Assembly (NCBI GenBank): GCA_029204225.1
Contig: CM055099.1
Location: 62,790,642-62,854,641 of the forward strand
Direction: 5' to 3'
DNA from: Diphasiastrum complanatum
Lineage: Eukaryota > Streptophyta > Lycopodiopsida > Lycopodiales > Lycopodiaceae
DNA length: 64,000 nt
Position 1 is the first letter of the stretch, and each line of letters opens with the position of its first letter. The position numbers were made by a program, and so were the translations under genes. The notes under the pieces were generated by a model. The model was not told the origin of the DNA. It saw only the letters and a list, made by a program, of their open reading frames with translations, and made no database searches. Below, in pieces: positions 42,001-55,376 of the stretch.

Positions 42001-42384
42001 TCTTCAGCTTTTACCTCTCTTTGTTGGCACTACCGAGTGAACGACATATCAGCACCCACCCAGGTATTGCTTGCGCCCTTTTTGCACTTCCTTTTTGCAC
42101 CTACTTGCTGTCTTTTTTGCTCACATACTGCTCTTTTCCAGCCCCCTATTCCTGTTCATATTTGCTGCCTCACACCCTCCTCTTTCCATTTTCCATTTTG
42201 TTAGAACCCTTCTACTTCTTGGCCTTGCACATCTATTAATCTACTTTTCAGCCCCTTATTTTTTGATTATTATCCATCTTGATTGACTATTTATGTGCCA
42301 TTTTTGGTGATTTTGAAAGTTAGACTAAGTTGGGGTGACGACAAACGTCCTCTCCCTCAGGTTTTTGTCTCTTCCTCAGTCCCT

Positions 42385-43470
42385 ATGGTGACTTCTTCAT
42401 CGGAAGACCCTCCGCAGAGCTCTTTAGATGATCGTTTTACACATATTAATTCCCGCATGGATCATCTCGAGAGTCGTATTGATCGTGTTCTTTCTAGCCT
42501 TGAGACTATCCTACCACGAGGGGATACCCACCCCCCAGACATTCTTCACCGTCCTGGTAAAGCACCTTTATTTCCTATTTTGAGTACGCCTGCTCCTGCT
42601 CCATCTCCATCTTCAGAGGTGCTTTTGGTAGTACGTTTGGTCTCCCTTCATATAGTGCTAGTCCTTATGGGTCCTTTCGGGTCTTCTGTACCACTGAATT
42701 TCCCTCCGCACCACCAGGATTTCCTCCTTCTACTTTTTCAAGTAATCTTGAGCCTCATTTTGCTCGTGATTTTTTGTGATCGCATCCAGCTTACTACTTA
42801 TTCTGGTTCATCTGATGGGAATATCTTGGAAAATTGGTTCTCTAAGTTAGAGACCTATTTTCTTATGTATCCCAAAACTGAAACCTAGAAAGTGCAGTTG
42901 GCTGCGTTACATTTAGATAGTCGAGCTCAGACTTGGTGGCGTGTCTATCGCTCTAATCCTACTCGTGAGGGATTACTATATGGCCTACTTTTCGTCATGA
43001 TCTTCGTATGGCTATGATTGACCAACAGTGGTTGGTTCGCCAACATGATCTATTTCGTAGCCTTCGCCATACTAGTAATTTGACTGCTTATATTGATCAG
43101 TTTACTGAGCTTTCCTACCTTTTTACTAATCTTCATCCTACAGAGCTTATTTCACGTTTTATTGCTAGTCTTAGAGGTTCCTTACGATATGATGTTTCCT
43201 CTTTTCAACCTCCTACTCTCTCAGATGCTATCTCCTTGGCTACTACCCTGCAGCATAAGTATCCTGAGTTGTCCACTTCTTCTCGTTTTTCTCACCCTCT
43301 TTCCACTGCTTCTCCTACTTTGGCTTCTTCTACTACCGTTCCTCCTCACCCTTCTACACCTCGCCCTGCCTTTGTTCGTCGTTATTCAGCTGCAGAGTTC
43401 GCTGAGATTCAGCAAAAGCGCCTCTGTTATCGCTATAAGAGTCCAGATCATCTCGCCCGTGATTGCCGAT
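42385..43470 (+). pseudogene. Gypsy copy B gag
   Basis: ATG at 42385 (MVTSSSEDPPQSSLDDRFTH) with a coiled-coil-like HINSRMDHLESRIDRVLSSL. After frame breaks near 42650-42890 the capsid part resumes (about 43008-43470: LRHTSNLTAYIDQFTELSYL, DAISLATTLQHKYPEL), ending in a nucleocapsid knuckle CYRYKSPDHLARDC in which the second Cys of CCHC is Tyr. A stop follows at 43471. The frame breaks and the lost zinc ligand indicate a dead gag. Confidence 0.85.
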
Positions 43471-43479
43471 AGTCTCCTG

Positions 43480-45478
43480 GTCCTCCTACCGCTGATCTTT
43501 ACCATGAGGCTCTTACTCCTGATGATTCTGATGTTTATATCCAGATTCTTGATACTCCTGACCCACATTTTGTTGATGAGCCGGCTGACCCGCTTCCCGA
43601 TGATCCTGCTTCTGCCGCTTGCCATGCGCAACTTGCTTATGCTACTTGGGCTGGGCGTCCTGGTCCTCGTTCTATTCGGTTACATGTTCGCATTTTGGGG
43701 CGAGAGTATATTGCATTGGTGGATACGGGCAGTACACACTTATTTATTAGCAGTTACATTTCCACCAAGATTCGTGCTACACCTATTTCTGCTACACAGT
43801 CTCTCAGTGTCGAGGTTGCTAGCTCACATACTTTTATCAACTCTTAGATGTTTCAGGGCTTGGACTATAGCATTGGTGACTTCTCTGGATAGGCAGATTT
43901 CTATATTATTCCTTTGGAGCACTATGACATTATTCTTGGTGCAGATTGGTTATCATCACTTGGTACTGTTGTTGTGGATCTTTCTCAGCAGACATTGTCT
44001 TTTACACATGCTGGTCGGCATCATTTACTTTCTGGTATTGATTCCCAAGGTGACTATCAGTTGGTTACCCGGAAGCGGTTTATGCGTAGCCTGCCAAAGG
44101 CTCAGGGTGCAGCTATTTTTATCTTTCAGAGTACATCAGTTGCTGCTCCTCCTGCTCCATCCATGGGTCCTCTTCCTCAGGTGATTTCTGACTTATTACA
44201 TCGGTATTCTATGGTCTTTTCAGAACCTACGTCTCTGCCACCATTACGAGATGTCACCCACTATATTGATCTTATTCCTGGTGCTACCCCACCTTCTTGT
44301 GCTCCATATCGTATGTCTAAAGGTGAACGTGATGAGGCTCAGCTCCAAATTGCTTCCCTTTCACGTCAGGGCCTCATTGTTCCTAGCCATAGTCCTTTTG
44401 GTGCTCCTGTCCTCCTTGTTGCCAAAAAAGATGGAACCAAACGCCTTTGCATTGACTATCGTGCCTTAAACAAGCTGACTATCCGTACTCAGTATCCTAT
44501 ACCTCACATGGATGACCTTTTTGATCAGCTTGGCATTTCTTCCATCTTTTCCAAAATTGACCTACGTTCTGGATACTACCAAATTAGGATGCGTCCTTCT
44601 GATGAGCATAAGACTGCATTTCGTACTCATTTGGGTTTGTATGAATTTCGTGTTCTTCCATTTGGTGTTCAGAATGGTCCACCGACATTTCAAAATGCTA
44701 TGAATAATATTTTACGTCCTCTTTTAGGTGTTTGTGTCTTAGTTTATTTCGATGACATCCTTGTTTTTAGTACTTCTTTGTCTGATCATGTAAAACATCT
44801 ATCATCTGTGTTTGATTTACTTATTAAGCATCAACTGTTCGCCAAATTGTCCAAATGTTCTTTTGCCGTGGCTGAAATCGAGTTTTTGGGTTTTCTTATT
44901 TGTGGTGGACGTATTCGTCTTGATCCTCGGAAAGTTCAGGCTATTGAGAATTGGCCTGTCCCAACCGATGTTCATTCTGTTCGTATGTTTTTAGGTATGG
45001 CAACCCATCTTCGTCGTCCTGTTAAGTATTTTGCCATTGTGGCTGCTCCGCTTCATTCGTTACTAAAGAAGTCTCATACCTTTGTTTGGACTTCTGAGTG
45101 TCAAACTGCTTTTGATGCTTTACGTCATGCCAGCAACGCTATCAGACTTCTGTTGATCGTCATCACCGTCATGTTGAGTTTTAGGTTGGTGATATGGTTT
45201 ACCTCCGGTTACGCTTTGCACATCATCACTTTGTTCAGGGTCACGCTTCTACAGAGAAGCTTGCACCACGCTATTATGGGCCTTACTGTATCTTGGATCG
45301 CCTCAGCCCTTTTACATATCAGTTACAATTGCCTGATTCTACACGAGCTTGTGATATCTTTCATGTTAGCCTGTTACGAGCTGTCATTGAGGATGATGCT
45401 CCTCGCAATCTCACATTTCCTACAGAGCCAGAGCTGTTCCCTTTTTTTCCAGCTGCCATCCATCAGGTTCACCTTTAG
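43480..45478 (+). pseudogene. Gypsy copy B pol: protease and RT, RNase H and integrase core deleted
   Basis: The protease is out of frame around 43680-43740 (VDTGSTHLFIS-like) and continues to EHYDIILGADWLSSLG (43914 on). RT is intact: SPFGAPVLLVAKKDG, DYRALNKLTIRTQYPIPHMD, GYYQIRMRPSDEHKTAFRTH, LVYFDDILVFS (about 44740-44772). At about 45140 the frame leaves RNase H (FVWTSECQTAFDALRHA) and, with a shift, enters the integrase C-terminal module (GDMVYLRLRFAHHHF, KLAPRYYGPYCILDRL, ACDIFHVSLLRAVIEDD) up to 45478. RNase H and the integrase zinc finger and catalytic core are missing, a single internal deletion relative to copy A. Confidence 0.88.
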
Positions 45479-46700
45479 TATAGTCGACGTCGCAGGCAAG
45501 TTCACAGTGGGATGGTCATCCTCTTGAGGAGGCCACTTGGGAGCCTATTGATGTGTTTTATCATACACCATTATTGGCAGATCAGGCTCGAGCCCTCATG
45601 GCTTTAGCTCTTTCCTCTACTACAGATGTCATTGTAGATGTTCCCTCTGCTTCATGATTCGGCTAGCTATGACTATTCTTTATTGTAGTATTTGCTTAGT
45701 ACTTGCTTTACACAGTTATGATGCTTTTGGGGTATCTGTTGTGACAACTTATGATGGGTTAGACATAGCCTGGAGGACCACCAGAGATGTAGCTACATTG
45801 ATCATTCGCTTCACATCCTTAGCCAGTCGTAGAGAAGCTTTACAATGTAGAGTCAAACTATGCGGCACCTCCATATATGTGGATGATGATCTCACTTATA
45901 TTCCGGTTGAGGGGAGGCGTAAAGCCTTCCAGGATGCTCGACAGAATGGTAGACGGGTCATCTATCGTGATGGTCAGATACGATTTGTTGCTGGCACCCC
46001 TAGTAGCTCCTAGAGCTAGGGAATTGGAGCCCCCGGGATTGGGGGTATCCCGGGGCATTATCCATATTGTGATGGAACTCTGATGGCATTCACTCATCCT
46101 CTACAACAGGTGATCTGATTGACTTTATTACTGGACGAGACTTATTTTTTTTCATGGAGACTCACGAGAGTTAGGAGCGTGGACTACCCACTTTCCCGAG
46201 ATACATATGGGATTTAGTATATAGACCTGAGACTAGATCAGCTATTGGTTGTGGTTCTGGAGGGGTGGCTTGTCTCTATAGAGAGTCCCTCCAGGTGATT
46301 GAGTTCGTCAGGGACGAGGAGCATGTGGTATATCTGGACTCGTATTACAGGACGGGAGATTGGTTTGGACATTTTCATTGTTGCCTGCTATTTTCCTCTA
46401 GAGTCCTCTTCTTTTGTTGAGGGTGTTGGCTCACCTTAAATGGACCTCTCAATGGATACCATCAGATTTTCGGAGCGGGGGCATATTTTCCTTACTGTGC
46501 CGAACAGCTTCACGACAGACAGAGTTCCATGATTCTACAGACCAACTCCGAGTTCACGCCCTTGACAATGATAGCTTGGGGATTCAGATTACGTCATTCT
46601 TCTCTAGGAGACAACCACGCCAAGACCTCGAGTCTGATGATGACGACTACGACGATACACCACCTCACAGATATCAGAAATAGAGTATCACTCACAGTCA
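45479..46700 (+). mobile_element. Gypsy copy B 3' internal region with additional ORFs
   Basis: Follows pol. The first part (45540-45750) matches 31909-32219. Open frames at 45654-46013 (..CGTSIYVDDDLTYIPVEGRR..) and 46414-46683 (ending in an acidic DLESDDDDYDD stretch) have no recognisable family. They may belong to the element or to captured host sequence. No 3' LTR was found. Confidence 0.45.
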
Positions 46701-48076
46701 TGTGGTAGCTCGCACTACCCGCCCTGCACATCATCCTCCTACACGAGTCAGCGACGTTCCATATTACCTCCTGCTACAGCTCGTATCACATCCTTATTCA
46801 GCAACAGTGCTAGATGATATGATTCTATTCTTAGCAGTTATTTTGCTCCCACTTATGGACGGTTTGTAGTTTATAGTTATGTTGCTCATCTTTTATGCAT
46901 AGATTTTTTCTTGGAGACATTTATATACGCTCCCATGTTTACCACATAGTTGACATGTCTTATATGCTTTTTGGCATGGAAAAGACATTAATAAAGCTTC
47001 TTCTTCTTCTTCTCCCTCTCTCTCTCACGGTGTGGCGCTCTTCTTTCTATTAGAAGGGGCTCGGGCTACGTGGTGAAGGGGCTCATGGGTGGGGCTCGAG
47101 TAAGAGAGGAAGGGGCTCGTGGATGGGACCCTTTTAGAGGGAAAGTGAGAAAGGGGGGGAAGGATGATGTTTTCTAAAAATATTCCTATTAGTATTCTAA
47201 AAAGCTTACAATGTTTTTGGGTTACGTTTTAGCAAACAAAACCTTGTGTACCTCACCTAGATATCTTGGCTTGTATGACAAGGAAAGTCAATAATTGGAT
47301 GTAGTATTATCTATTATTGACATCCATTTTCCTACTCCAGATTTACTCACTCATCATGGATACCACTCTTCATTAGAAAGAACTCAAGAGCTTTCTTCTG
47401 TAACAAGAAATCCAAGTTGATATATGTCAAACGTACTTCGAATCCCTTGCCTATTGTAGATTGTAAATTGTAAATTTCAATTGTTATCACTAGCTTGTGG
47501 AGACAATTGTGAATTGCAATGTAAATATAAGTCATAGCTATAAGTGCCTAGTTCTGAGACGGCTAAGGGACATTGGGTCTCAAATAGAGTTTGTTGGAGT
47601 AACCTCAAAAAAGTAGGAGGAGAGCCAACATCCTACTATAGGTGATTTTTTGAGTGTTCAGGAGCCCATAAGATTGTAAATTTCAACAACGCCGGGTTCC
47701 TAACTCATTAGCCGATAGCATGCCCTCATCTAGATCTCTAAATTCTATTGAATGCGAACATGATGAACATGAATTTACTTCTAGATAGCTACAATTTTAA
47801 CTTCCATAATAATGTAGCATAAGTTAACACTAGGCTTTGTTTCTTTGCTCAAGAGACATATTTAGGCTCACATCAGATCTAACCATATTTGCATGTACTG
47901 CTTTCATCTTATGTAACCTTTTCTGATATCAGAAGACTTTAATAACACTTTCTTCTTTTTCTCTCTGATGAAGCGAAAGTCTTCACTACAAATCTGCTGC
48001 AAACAGATAGGTACTCTAGTGACTACCCTTCAATTCATGCGTACAGTCAATAACACGCAACTAACCAAAATCAGGG
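46701..48076. other. Intergenic, nothing recognised
   Basis: Contains a (CTT)n/(CT)n patch near 47000-47025 and short open frames only. A minus-strand frame at 47347-47535 could be an exon of the neighbouring gene but lacks support. Confidence 0.35.
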
Positions 48077-48188
48077 TCAAATTCCCCATAAATCGTGATT
48101 GTATTCCTTTTGAAAAATTGTGGCCTCAATATTACCTCTAGTTTCATGGATAGAATATTCCAAACCACAGAAAATAGCTTCCAGGCTT

Positions 48189-48365
48189 ACCATTGCATGG
48201 GATTTCAGATCTGCAAAGCGTGTCCTTTCCATAATCCAACCAATCAGTAATGCCCACTTAAGATTATTGAATGCTTCTCCCAGCTTGCAAACATTGCCAA
48301 ATGAGTTTGATATTAATCCAATTCGTGACCATTTTGTGCTCATGAAGATCTTGACAACTTGAAGC
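48189..48365 (-). CDS. Candidate exon, unrecognised host gene
   Basis: On the minus strand, after a CTTCAAG acceptor-like site, an open frame reads VKIFMSTKWSRIGLISNSFG, NVCKLGEAFNNLKWALLIGW and RTRFADLKSHAM, ending at a donor ATG|GTAAGCC. The product is amphipathic and Trp-containing, unlike retroelement proteins. Joined after the exon at 49784-50048 (one base carried over), it stays in frame, so it may belong to the same gene. Borders are approximate. Confidence 0.4.
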
Positions 48366-49783
48366 AAAAATGTTGGGCTTTTGATGCTTAAAATATGCTT
48401 TCTTAAAATTCTTTTAGAGCGGACCATTATATACCTCACAAAATTAAGTGCATGCACTCTTGATAAGCAGGCCATTGCTAGTTGATCCATGTTGTACTAA
48501 CAATAGATACTCAGAAAAACTACTGTTTTGATCTCATTAATCTCCTATAGAACTCTTGTTTCTGACAATTTTAAATCCTTGGAGGTTAAAATTCCAGAAG
48601 CTGAGCACACTTTGTTAAGTCGGAACTCCTCACTCTCAAAGTTTTCTGAATGCTTCCTTGTTCATCTAGCTCACCTGTAAGAAATGCCTAAATTTAATAG
48701 AACCTGTAAGTGCCACCATGCACAGTTTCCTTCAGCAGTTGCAGATATGGACATAAGCCCTAGTGAAAATTAGACAGACAAATTAGGCTCACAAACAGTG
48801 TGACACCTACACATTTCCCAGCAAGTCACTTACAAATGCAAAGAAAGGAAGCATTCAGCTATGACAAGATTAAGTGACGATAACTAGTTGAACTTGTGAG
48901 TCAAAACTAAAACCTATTGCTGCATGGCATAAATGATTTAGACACAAAGTCTTGAGACAGCATAATATACAAATCTTGACCCAACATGTGATAGGTGAAG
49001 CCCCAACATTAACACTACGATACACACACAAGCATAAAAAATAAGTGAGAGAGCATAAAGAAACACATATAAGGGTGGGATGGACAACCTCACTTTCAAA
49101 ACTCACTAGCATTACATCTTGACAAAATGAGAGCATTATCAAGCAATTGCTATATACGGCGATAGAGAGCTATCAGGAGCCTGAAACAAATTCCATAGAA
49201 AATGTATTGCAAAAGCGGACTTCCACAGCAACCAGCACTGCAGCATTTGCAGGTAAATTATAAGCAATCAGGCTACAAAACCTGAATGCGAACCTTTCTC
49301 AATTAGTTGTCAGGTTAATAGAAGCAACTAAACGCTAAGCTTACAACATTCCAAACAATTAAGAAGCTCACACTCTGCTGAGTCAAGAAAAAAAAAGACT
49401 GGGAAAAAAAGACAAAGCAGTTATATTGTCATCTATAGAACTTTGATAGGCCTTCATGGAGATGAAAAATATTATTCCTGTCTGAACAGCAGCACTATAA
49501 ACAATCTTAGCAAGGATGCAAAGTTTTTCTGTGAAGAGAATCACTTGCCCTCTCCTAAGAGAGTGAACCATTTATATTGTCTACATCCTTATTGTTAGAT
49601 TGATTAGCTCGCAAAAGAGTTTCAAGAGAAAGTAAGATGCAAGGCTGGAATTTAAACCTTGAACCTCCTCTAAACCATAATAAAAAACCATTATACTAAG
49701 CGCGTGCTCTGCTCAACAAGATAAAGTACCATTCTCGACTGTAGAAGATGTCAAGGATCCTCATGAAAGATAAGAAAACTTAC

Positions 49784-50048
49784 TGAGTTTTTCTTTGATG
49801 TAATCTGGAGACATCTTATCCAACTTTTCTTGGAGTTGTTGCCTTATGTCATAGAATACTTGCAATGTCCATTGTTCATACATCAATGCTTGTTTTCGCT
49901 TCCGTTTTTGGTCAGCTACGTCAACCAAGTCATTCATCTCCTTAACAATTCCTTCTTTACCCTTCATTACCTTCAAATAAGAGTGAAACACTTTATTGAA
50001 CTTAGCCTCCTGTCTCAACATGGCAACTTCTTGCTTCCTTCGAACTTG
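49784..50048 (-). CDS. Host-gene exon: highly charged helical protein
   Basis: Acceptor ATGTTACAG|CAAG and donor CTCA|GTAAGT bound a 265-nt open exon encoding QVRRKQEVAMLRQEAKFNKV, SYLKVMKGKEGIVKEMNDLV, DQKRKRKQALMYEQWTLQVF and QQLQEKLDKMSPDYIKEKL. The composition (Lys/Glu/Gln, heptad-like) suggests a long alpha helix or coiled coil. It joins in phase with the upstream exon at 63338-63472. The family is not recognised with confidence; the pattern recalls structural or axonemal coiled-coil proteins, which is speculation. Confidence 0.6.
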
Positions 50049-50066
50049 CTGTAACATGTGGGACAT

Positions 50067-51904
50067 AAATCACTAGGGAGGATAAAGTATCACAAAAACG
50101 ATAATCACATGGTTGTGTTACATTGGACCAAGAACAGAATATGAAACCAAGTATGTCAATGTGGACAATAGAAATGGATTGCCAATACACTATGACAAAC
50201 ACCTAACGCGACAAGTGTCCCATTAATCACGAATAAAACAAAAAACTTTACAAGTGAATGAAAGGACAATAGATATAAAGTTCAGGATGATTGGTTAAAA
50301 CGATGGTCTAGTTATTTGAGTTCACAAGTGATAATGGATCACAAAAAAATAACTACTAACTTTGAAAGGCAATGCATCATCTTGGTGGAGGGATCTACAA
50401 CCTAAACTAGCCTAGCCACCTGGATTGAATTTCAAGAAATATTCCATAAATCTTTTGTGATGGTTGACGATTCTAACAATTGTAAGAAATTGCTTTCATG
50501 TCCAATAGGTATATTGGAACTTGGATAAGCATAACCATTATTTATGGACTCATTATCTGCATCGAAGAATTTATCAAAAGTTCAAGTCTAGAAAGAGAAT
50601 GTTTGTTTCATCTGCAAAAATATCTAGTCAGTTGATGCAATAGTGTTCTGAACGGAAGAAGAATTATTTCATATAGAAAATGGTGGAACGACCAAGGGGA
50701 CGTACATACTCCTCACTGGGCATTGATTTGGTAGAAAACATTATTGTTGCTTTAATATAACCTCATTTGAAACAAGCAAAATGTTTCACCTTAAAAGTGA
50801 AAAATTGGCACAAAAGTTAAGAGCATTAGGTCCCTGGTTAGCCCTAATTGACCAGGCCTTGACCATGGGTACCAAAGATACATTCATGAATGGATAAGGG
50901 CCTCATGCGGTCCTAATCCCAGTAATAACCAATAATGTCGAGGCTAATATGGGTCCTGGAGGTTAATGTTATGGTTTCTGGAGATGGCACATCAAGTTTG
51001 GACATCAGATGGTGGGAATATTAAATATACTAGATTAGGGACACTTGGGATAAAACTGTAAGTAGTATGGGGGAGCCCCAGCGCCTCATTCATTCATGGA
51101 TCATGATTCTTGTCATATAAATGGTGACTTCGTATCTACTCGAAGTATGCTTGCATCTCTGTTGGATAGACTATGGTGGTATGGGCATCAGGGTTGGCAG
51201 TATATGGTAGATGGTGCCGAAGTTTAATCCCACTGCATGGGGCTGAGTGTATGATCAATTTCATATTCAATTGGATGGGCAGTTTATATGATGCCTAGCT
51301 CCTATTGGCTGATAGTCATAGCTTGTTCATATGGGTCTTCACAGTGCTGTCAGAGCTGGAATTACAATCATGCTATCAACTATCGGCTGAAGGGTATCGT
51401 TTGGCAAGCTTTTGAGGGATTTACGACAATGAAAAATGTGATTCGGTAATACCTTCTTTTAATGAAAGGTGAATCACTTCTACGCTTCATTTTTGTTGTA
51501 TGTCTCATGCATGTATAGCTCTTGTACTTCCTAAGATCTTTTATGCTAAACAATGAAAGTGATCAAAGTTTTGGAGAGTGCACAGCACAGCTGTATTTTC
51601 ATCATTTTTGTCATTTTGTGGGCTTGAAACATGGGAATAGTGAGTAGAGCTGAGCAAGACAAATTGATGCATCTTTAAGCTACTCCAATGTTCAAAACAG
51701 TGACAAGAAGGATGCATGTCAAGTTCAGGGTCAAATTTATCAGACTTCCAGATTCTAGCATAGGAAAGGCAAATTGTTAGGTTTCTATGGCTTATTTTTG
51801 TCAAACAAGGGTATGAAGAATTCAATCACTATTCTAGGAAGCTCGGCAGCTCAGAGGTGATCCAGCAAGTCAGCTGGAAAGATCCAGCCAAGCTGAGTTT
51901 AAAT
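50067..51904. other. Intron-like sequence, nothing recognised
   Basis: If the exons at 50.0 and 63.4 kb belong together, this is the 3' part of their intron. No ORF or element boundary is supported. Confidence 0.35.
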
Positions 51905-51913
51905 ATTTGTTGA

Positions 51914-54900
51914 TTGATAGCATGCCAGTGGGGTTGCCGCCTAGACAGAACACGGAGCATCGTATTGAGCGGATGCATCGGAAAGTTGGTAACCAGTCAG
52001 TTAGAGTTATGGTTGATGATGGGGAAACCCATAATTTCATCAACTACACCTTGGTTAAAAAACTTAAACTTCCAGAAGTACCTAGTCAGCATAGGTACAG
52101 AGTTTCACTAGCTAAGGGTGAAGATAAGAAAATCTGGGAAACTATATTGTTCTCGGGAGAGATTGGCTCTACAGTTTAGGACCTTCCCTCCATAGTAATT
52201 ATTAGGAGAACACCCTCAGCTTTCAGCATAAAGGCCGAGAGATCCAGTTGCATGGGGAGCATGACGTTCCCAACAGTCCTATGGTCTGCAGTCAAAGCTC
52301 TGTCACCTAATCGGAGACGACGACCATCAGGTATTCTTATGTGACTTTCAGTTTATTCCTGAAGTTTCTATTTCCAATTTTTTACAGTAGAAAATCAATA
52401 AATTAGAAACTTTATTGTCTAAATTTAAAGATGTTTTTCTTGAAGATTTGCCGCATGGTTTGCCACCTAGCAGAGAGGTAGATCATGTAATAAACCTAGT
52501 ACCAAGAACAGCATCTGTTTCTAAACCTCCGTATTGGGTCAGCCGAACAGAGGATGAAGAAATAACTAGGCAATTAACATATTATCTTGGGAAAGGCAAA
52601 TTCAGACTAGTAGTTCACCATCGGCCTCACCAGTCCTTTTGGTGAAAAAGATTACAGAGCCCTCAATAAAGTCACAATTAAGAATAAGTACCCTATGCCT
52701 CGAGCAGACGAGTTGTTTGATCAACTCGACGGGGCTAAGTTTTTCAATAAAATAGACCTCAAATCGGGATATCATCAAGTCCGTATAAAGTCGGAAGATG
52801 TCCCGAAAACAGCTTTTAGGACTCGTCACGGTCATTATGAGTTTAAGGTGATGCCATTTGGGCTCACAAATGCTCTAGCTACCTTTATGACCTTGATGAA
52901 CAGTGTCCTCAGACCATACTTGGGTAAGTTTGTAGTCGTATTTTTAGATGACATCCTCGTCTATAGTAAAACGAGGAAGGAGCATCTAAAACACCTCAAA
53001 AAGGTATTTCAACTGCTCAGAAAGCATAAGCTTTATGCTAAAGAATCCAAGTGTTAATTCTTCGTGGAAGAAGTAGCATATTTGGGTCACATTATCTCGG
53101 CAGATGGGATTAAGATGGACCCGAATAAGGTCAAAGCCATACTCAGTTGGTTGAGACCTCAAAATATTTTGGAACTTCAAATCTTTCTTGGTTTGGCGGG
53201 ATATTACAGACGATTTGTCAAGGAATATGCTCAGATAGTAGTTCCCATGACAAATCTTCTTAAGGGGAAGGGAAAGGAGTTCATTTGAGAGTCCGCACAG
53301 CAGGAGAGCTTTGATGCTCTCAAAACAGCCTTAGCCACAGCACCAGCTTTAAAAGTCGTCGACCCCAATCAGCCATTTGTGGTCGAAACAGATGCTAGCG
53401 ACTTTGCAGTTGGTGCTGTGCTAACTCAGGGTGGACGACCAGTTGCATTCAAGAGTAAAAAACTCGAGCCAGCTCAGACTAGGTACAGTGCCTATGAAAA
53501 GGAACTCTTTTCTATAGTCCATGCCCTTAAGACTTGGAGGCATTATTTGTATGGTGCCAACTTTGAGGTCCTGACAGACCATGAAAGTTTCAGATACCTT
53601 TGCAATCAACCTGAGATTAGAGGTCGGAAAGCTCGTTGGGCAGAGTTGATGCAAGAGTTTGATATGTCTATTAGATATAGACAGGGGAAATTCAATACAG
53701 TAGCAGATGCCCTTAGTAGAATGCCTATGATAAACGAGCTGAGTTTTACTCATATTCGTAATGAGTTACTCGAGTCCTTGAAAGGGAAGTGCCAGCATGA
53801 TGCATTCTTCTCTACTATCTGGAACTCAGTCCAGAGCAGACAGTTACAGACTCCAGAGCCAATTCCCGGGGCTGGTGCCAGTTCATCCAAGAATACGGCA
53901 GCTTCCGTTGAGGATGATGATGAGTCCGGGTATATGTCAGATGACATTGAGGATTCTGAGCCTGTATTACCCAAGCAAACCCTAGTGGTTGAGGGTCAGT
54001 TGACTCAAGGATTCAAATGGAAACAATATTCCATTCAGGATGAGTACTTGCTCTATAGAGATAGAGTATGTGTCCCCAATTCAGAGGATTATAGGCAGCA
54101 TGTCCTATATGAATGTCATGACAATCCTAGTGCGGGACACCCAGGCATACAGAAGACCTATGAGCTTCTTCGTAGGAAATTTTCTGGCCCAGTATGAAAA
54201 AGGACGTCCAACAATATGTAACCAGTGCCAGAAATGTCAAGTAAATAAAGCAGAGCATTTAAAGGCAGGAGGGTTGTTGCAGCCCTTAGATATACCAGCT
54301 GGTAAATGGGAGAGTATCTCCATGGATTTTATAGTAGGCCTGCCTAAAACCCAAAAGGGTAATGACGCTACATGGGTCACAATTGACCGTCTGACCAAAA
54401 TGGCTCATTTTATTCCGACCAAAACAACCGTTAGAGCTCCAGAGTTAGCGAGGTTGTTTGTAGACGGTCTATTTAAATTGTACGGTCTACCCTCCGGCAT
54501 AGTCAGCGACCGGGACAGTAAGTTTAATGGAAATTTTTGGAAGGCAGTATTCCATCATCTCCATACTAAACTTAATATGAGTACCACCAACCATCCACAG
54601 ACGGACGGTCAAACAGAGAGGGTAAATCAGGTGCTGGAGGATATGCTTCGTGCATACGTCAGCAAGAAGCAGACTAATTGGGAGGAGTATCTCTCGATAT
54701 TAGAGTTTTCTTACAACAGTACCAAACATTCAGCTACGGGATACAGCCCATTTATGCTGATGTACAGTTTTCAGCCACGCTCACCCACAGCTATAGGGTT
54801 TAAACAAGAAAAAGTTGAAGCAGCCAGAAACTTTTTTAGAAGACCTAAACCAGATGATAGAACATGCTAAGCGTAGCATTAGGCAGTCCCAGGATCGAGC

Positions 54901-55365
54901 CAGGCATTATGCAGATCCCAGTTCTCCACTGGTGAGAAAGTCTACTTGAGAGTCCCAGTTGACTCTAAAACCCTCAAATCAGGAGTGTGTGCTAAATTGT
55001 CTCCTAGGTATTGTGGTCCCTTTACTATCAATAGGAGACTAGGCGAAGTCACCTATGAACTAGAACTCCCACACAGTAGTAAGGTTTTTCCAGCCTTTCA
55101 TGTAAGTCAGTTACGAAAAGCCTTAGCCAGAGCAAAAAATCTGGTAGGGGACAGTGTTCTAGTTCTCCCATTGGATCCTCAACAACCTCCACATGAGCCA
55201 GAGGAGATTCTTAATAGTAGAGAGATGTAGACTCGTCATACTCTATATCGAGAATATCTGGTCAAGTGGAATGATCAGTCGGTTGAGAATGCCACTTGGG
55301 AAAGAGGCAACGTCCTTCGCAAGATGTTTCCAGACTTTGTCTTAGAGGACCAAGACGGTTCTTAA
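51914..55365 (+). pseudogene. Gypsy C pol (PR-RT-RH-IN-chromodomain) with stops
   Basis: PR fragment at 51920-52179, then pre-RT LPHGLPPSREVDHVINLVPR (52450). [51 protein letters not shown] (about 52950). RT connection [20 protein letters not shown] (53200). RNase H: ETDASDFAVGAVLTQGGRPV, KELFSIVHALKTWRHYLYG, TDHESFRYL. Integrase: CHDNPSAGHPGIQKTYELLR, CQKCQVNK zinc-finger half, MDFIVGLPKT, SDRDSKFNGNFW, NHPQTDGQTERVNQVLEDML. GPY module SPRYCGPFTINRRLGEVTYE (55010). Chromodomain EEILNSREM..REYLVKWNDQSVENATWERG (55200-55310). Breaks include frameshifts near 52200-52400, 52640 and 54200 and stops at about 53056, 53286 and 55228. Confidence 0.9.
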
Positions 55366-55376
55366 GGGGGAGGGAG

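Noticed and set aside
41438-42240. Overlapping ORFs after the gypsy PBS
   Set aside because: All three frames stay open because a ~60-bp repeat is a multiple of three with few stops. This is a leader minisatellite, not protein.
45654-46083. Captured host gene in gypsy copy B
   Set aside because: Open frames exist but no family is recognisable, and part of the stretch recurs at 31.9-32.2 kb, so it more likely belongs to the element.
48120-48490. Possible peroxisomal PEX11-like protein
   Set aside because: Only a vague impression from hydrophobic and Gly-rich spacing; no diagnostic motif could be matched, so the exon is left unnamed.
49784-50048. Possible axonemal (flagellar) protein, which would indicate a plant with motile sperm
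   Set aside because: The charged helical composition is suggestive but not diagnostic; I could not match a named family from memory.
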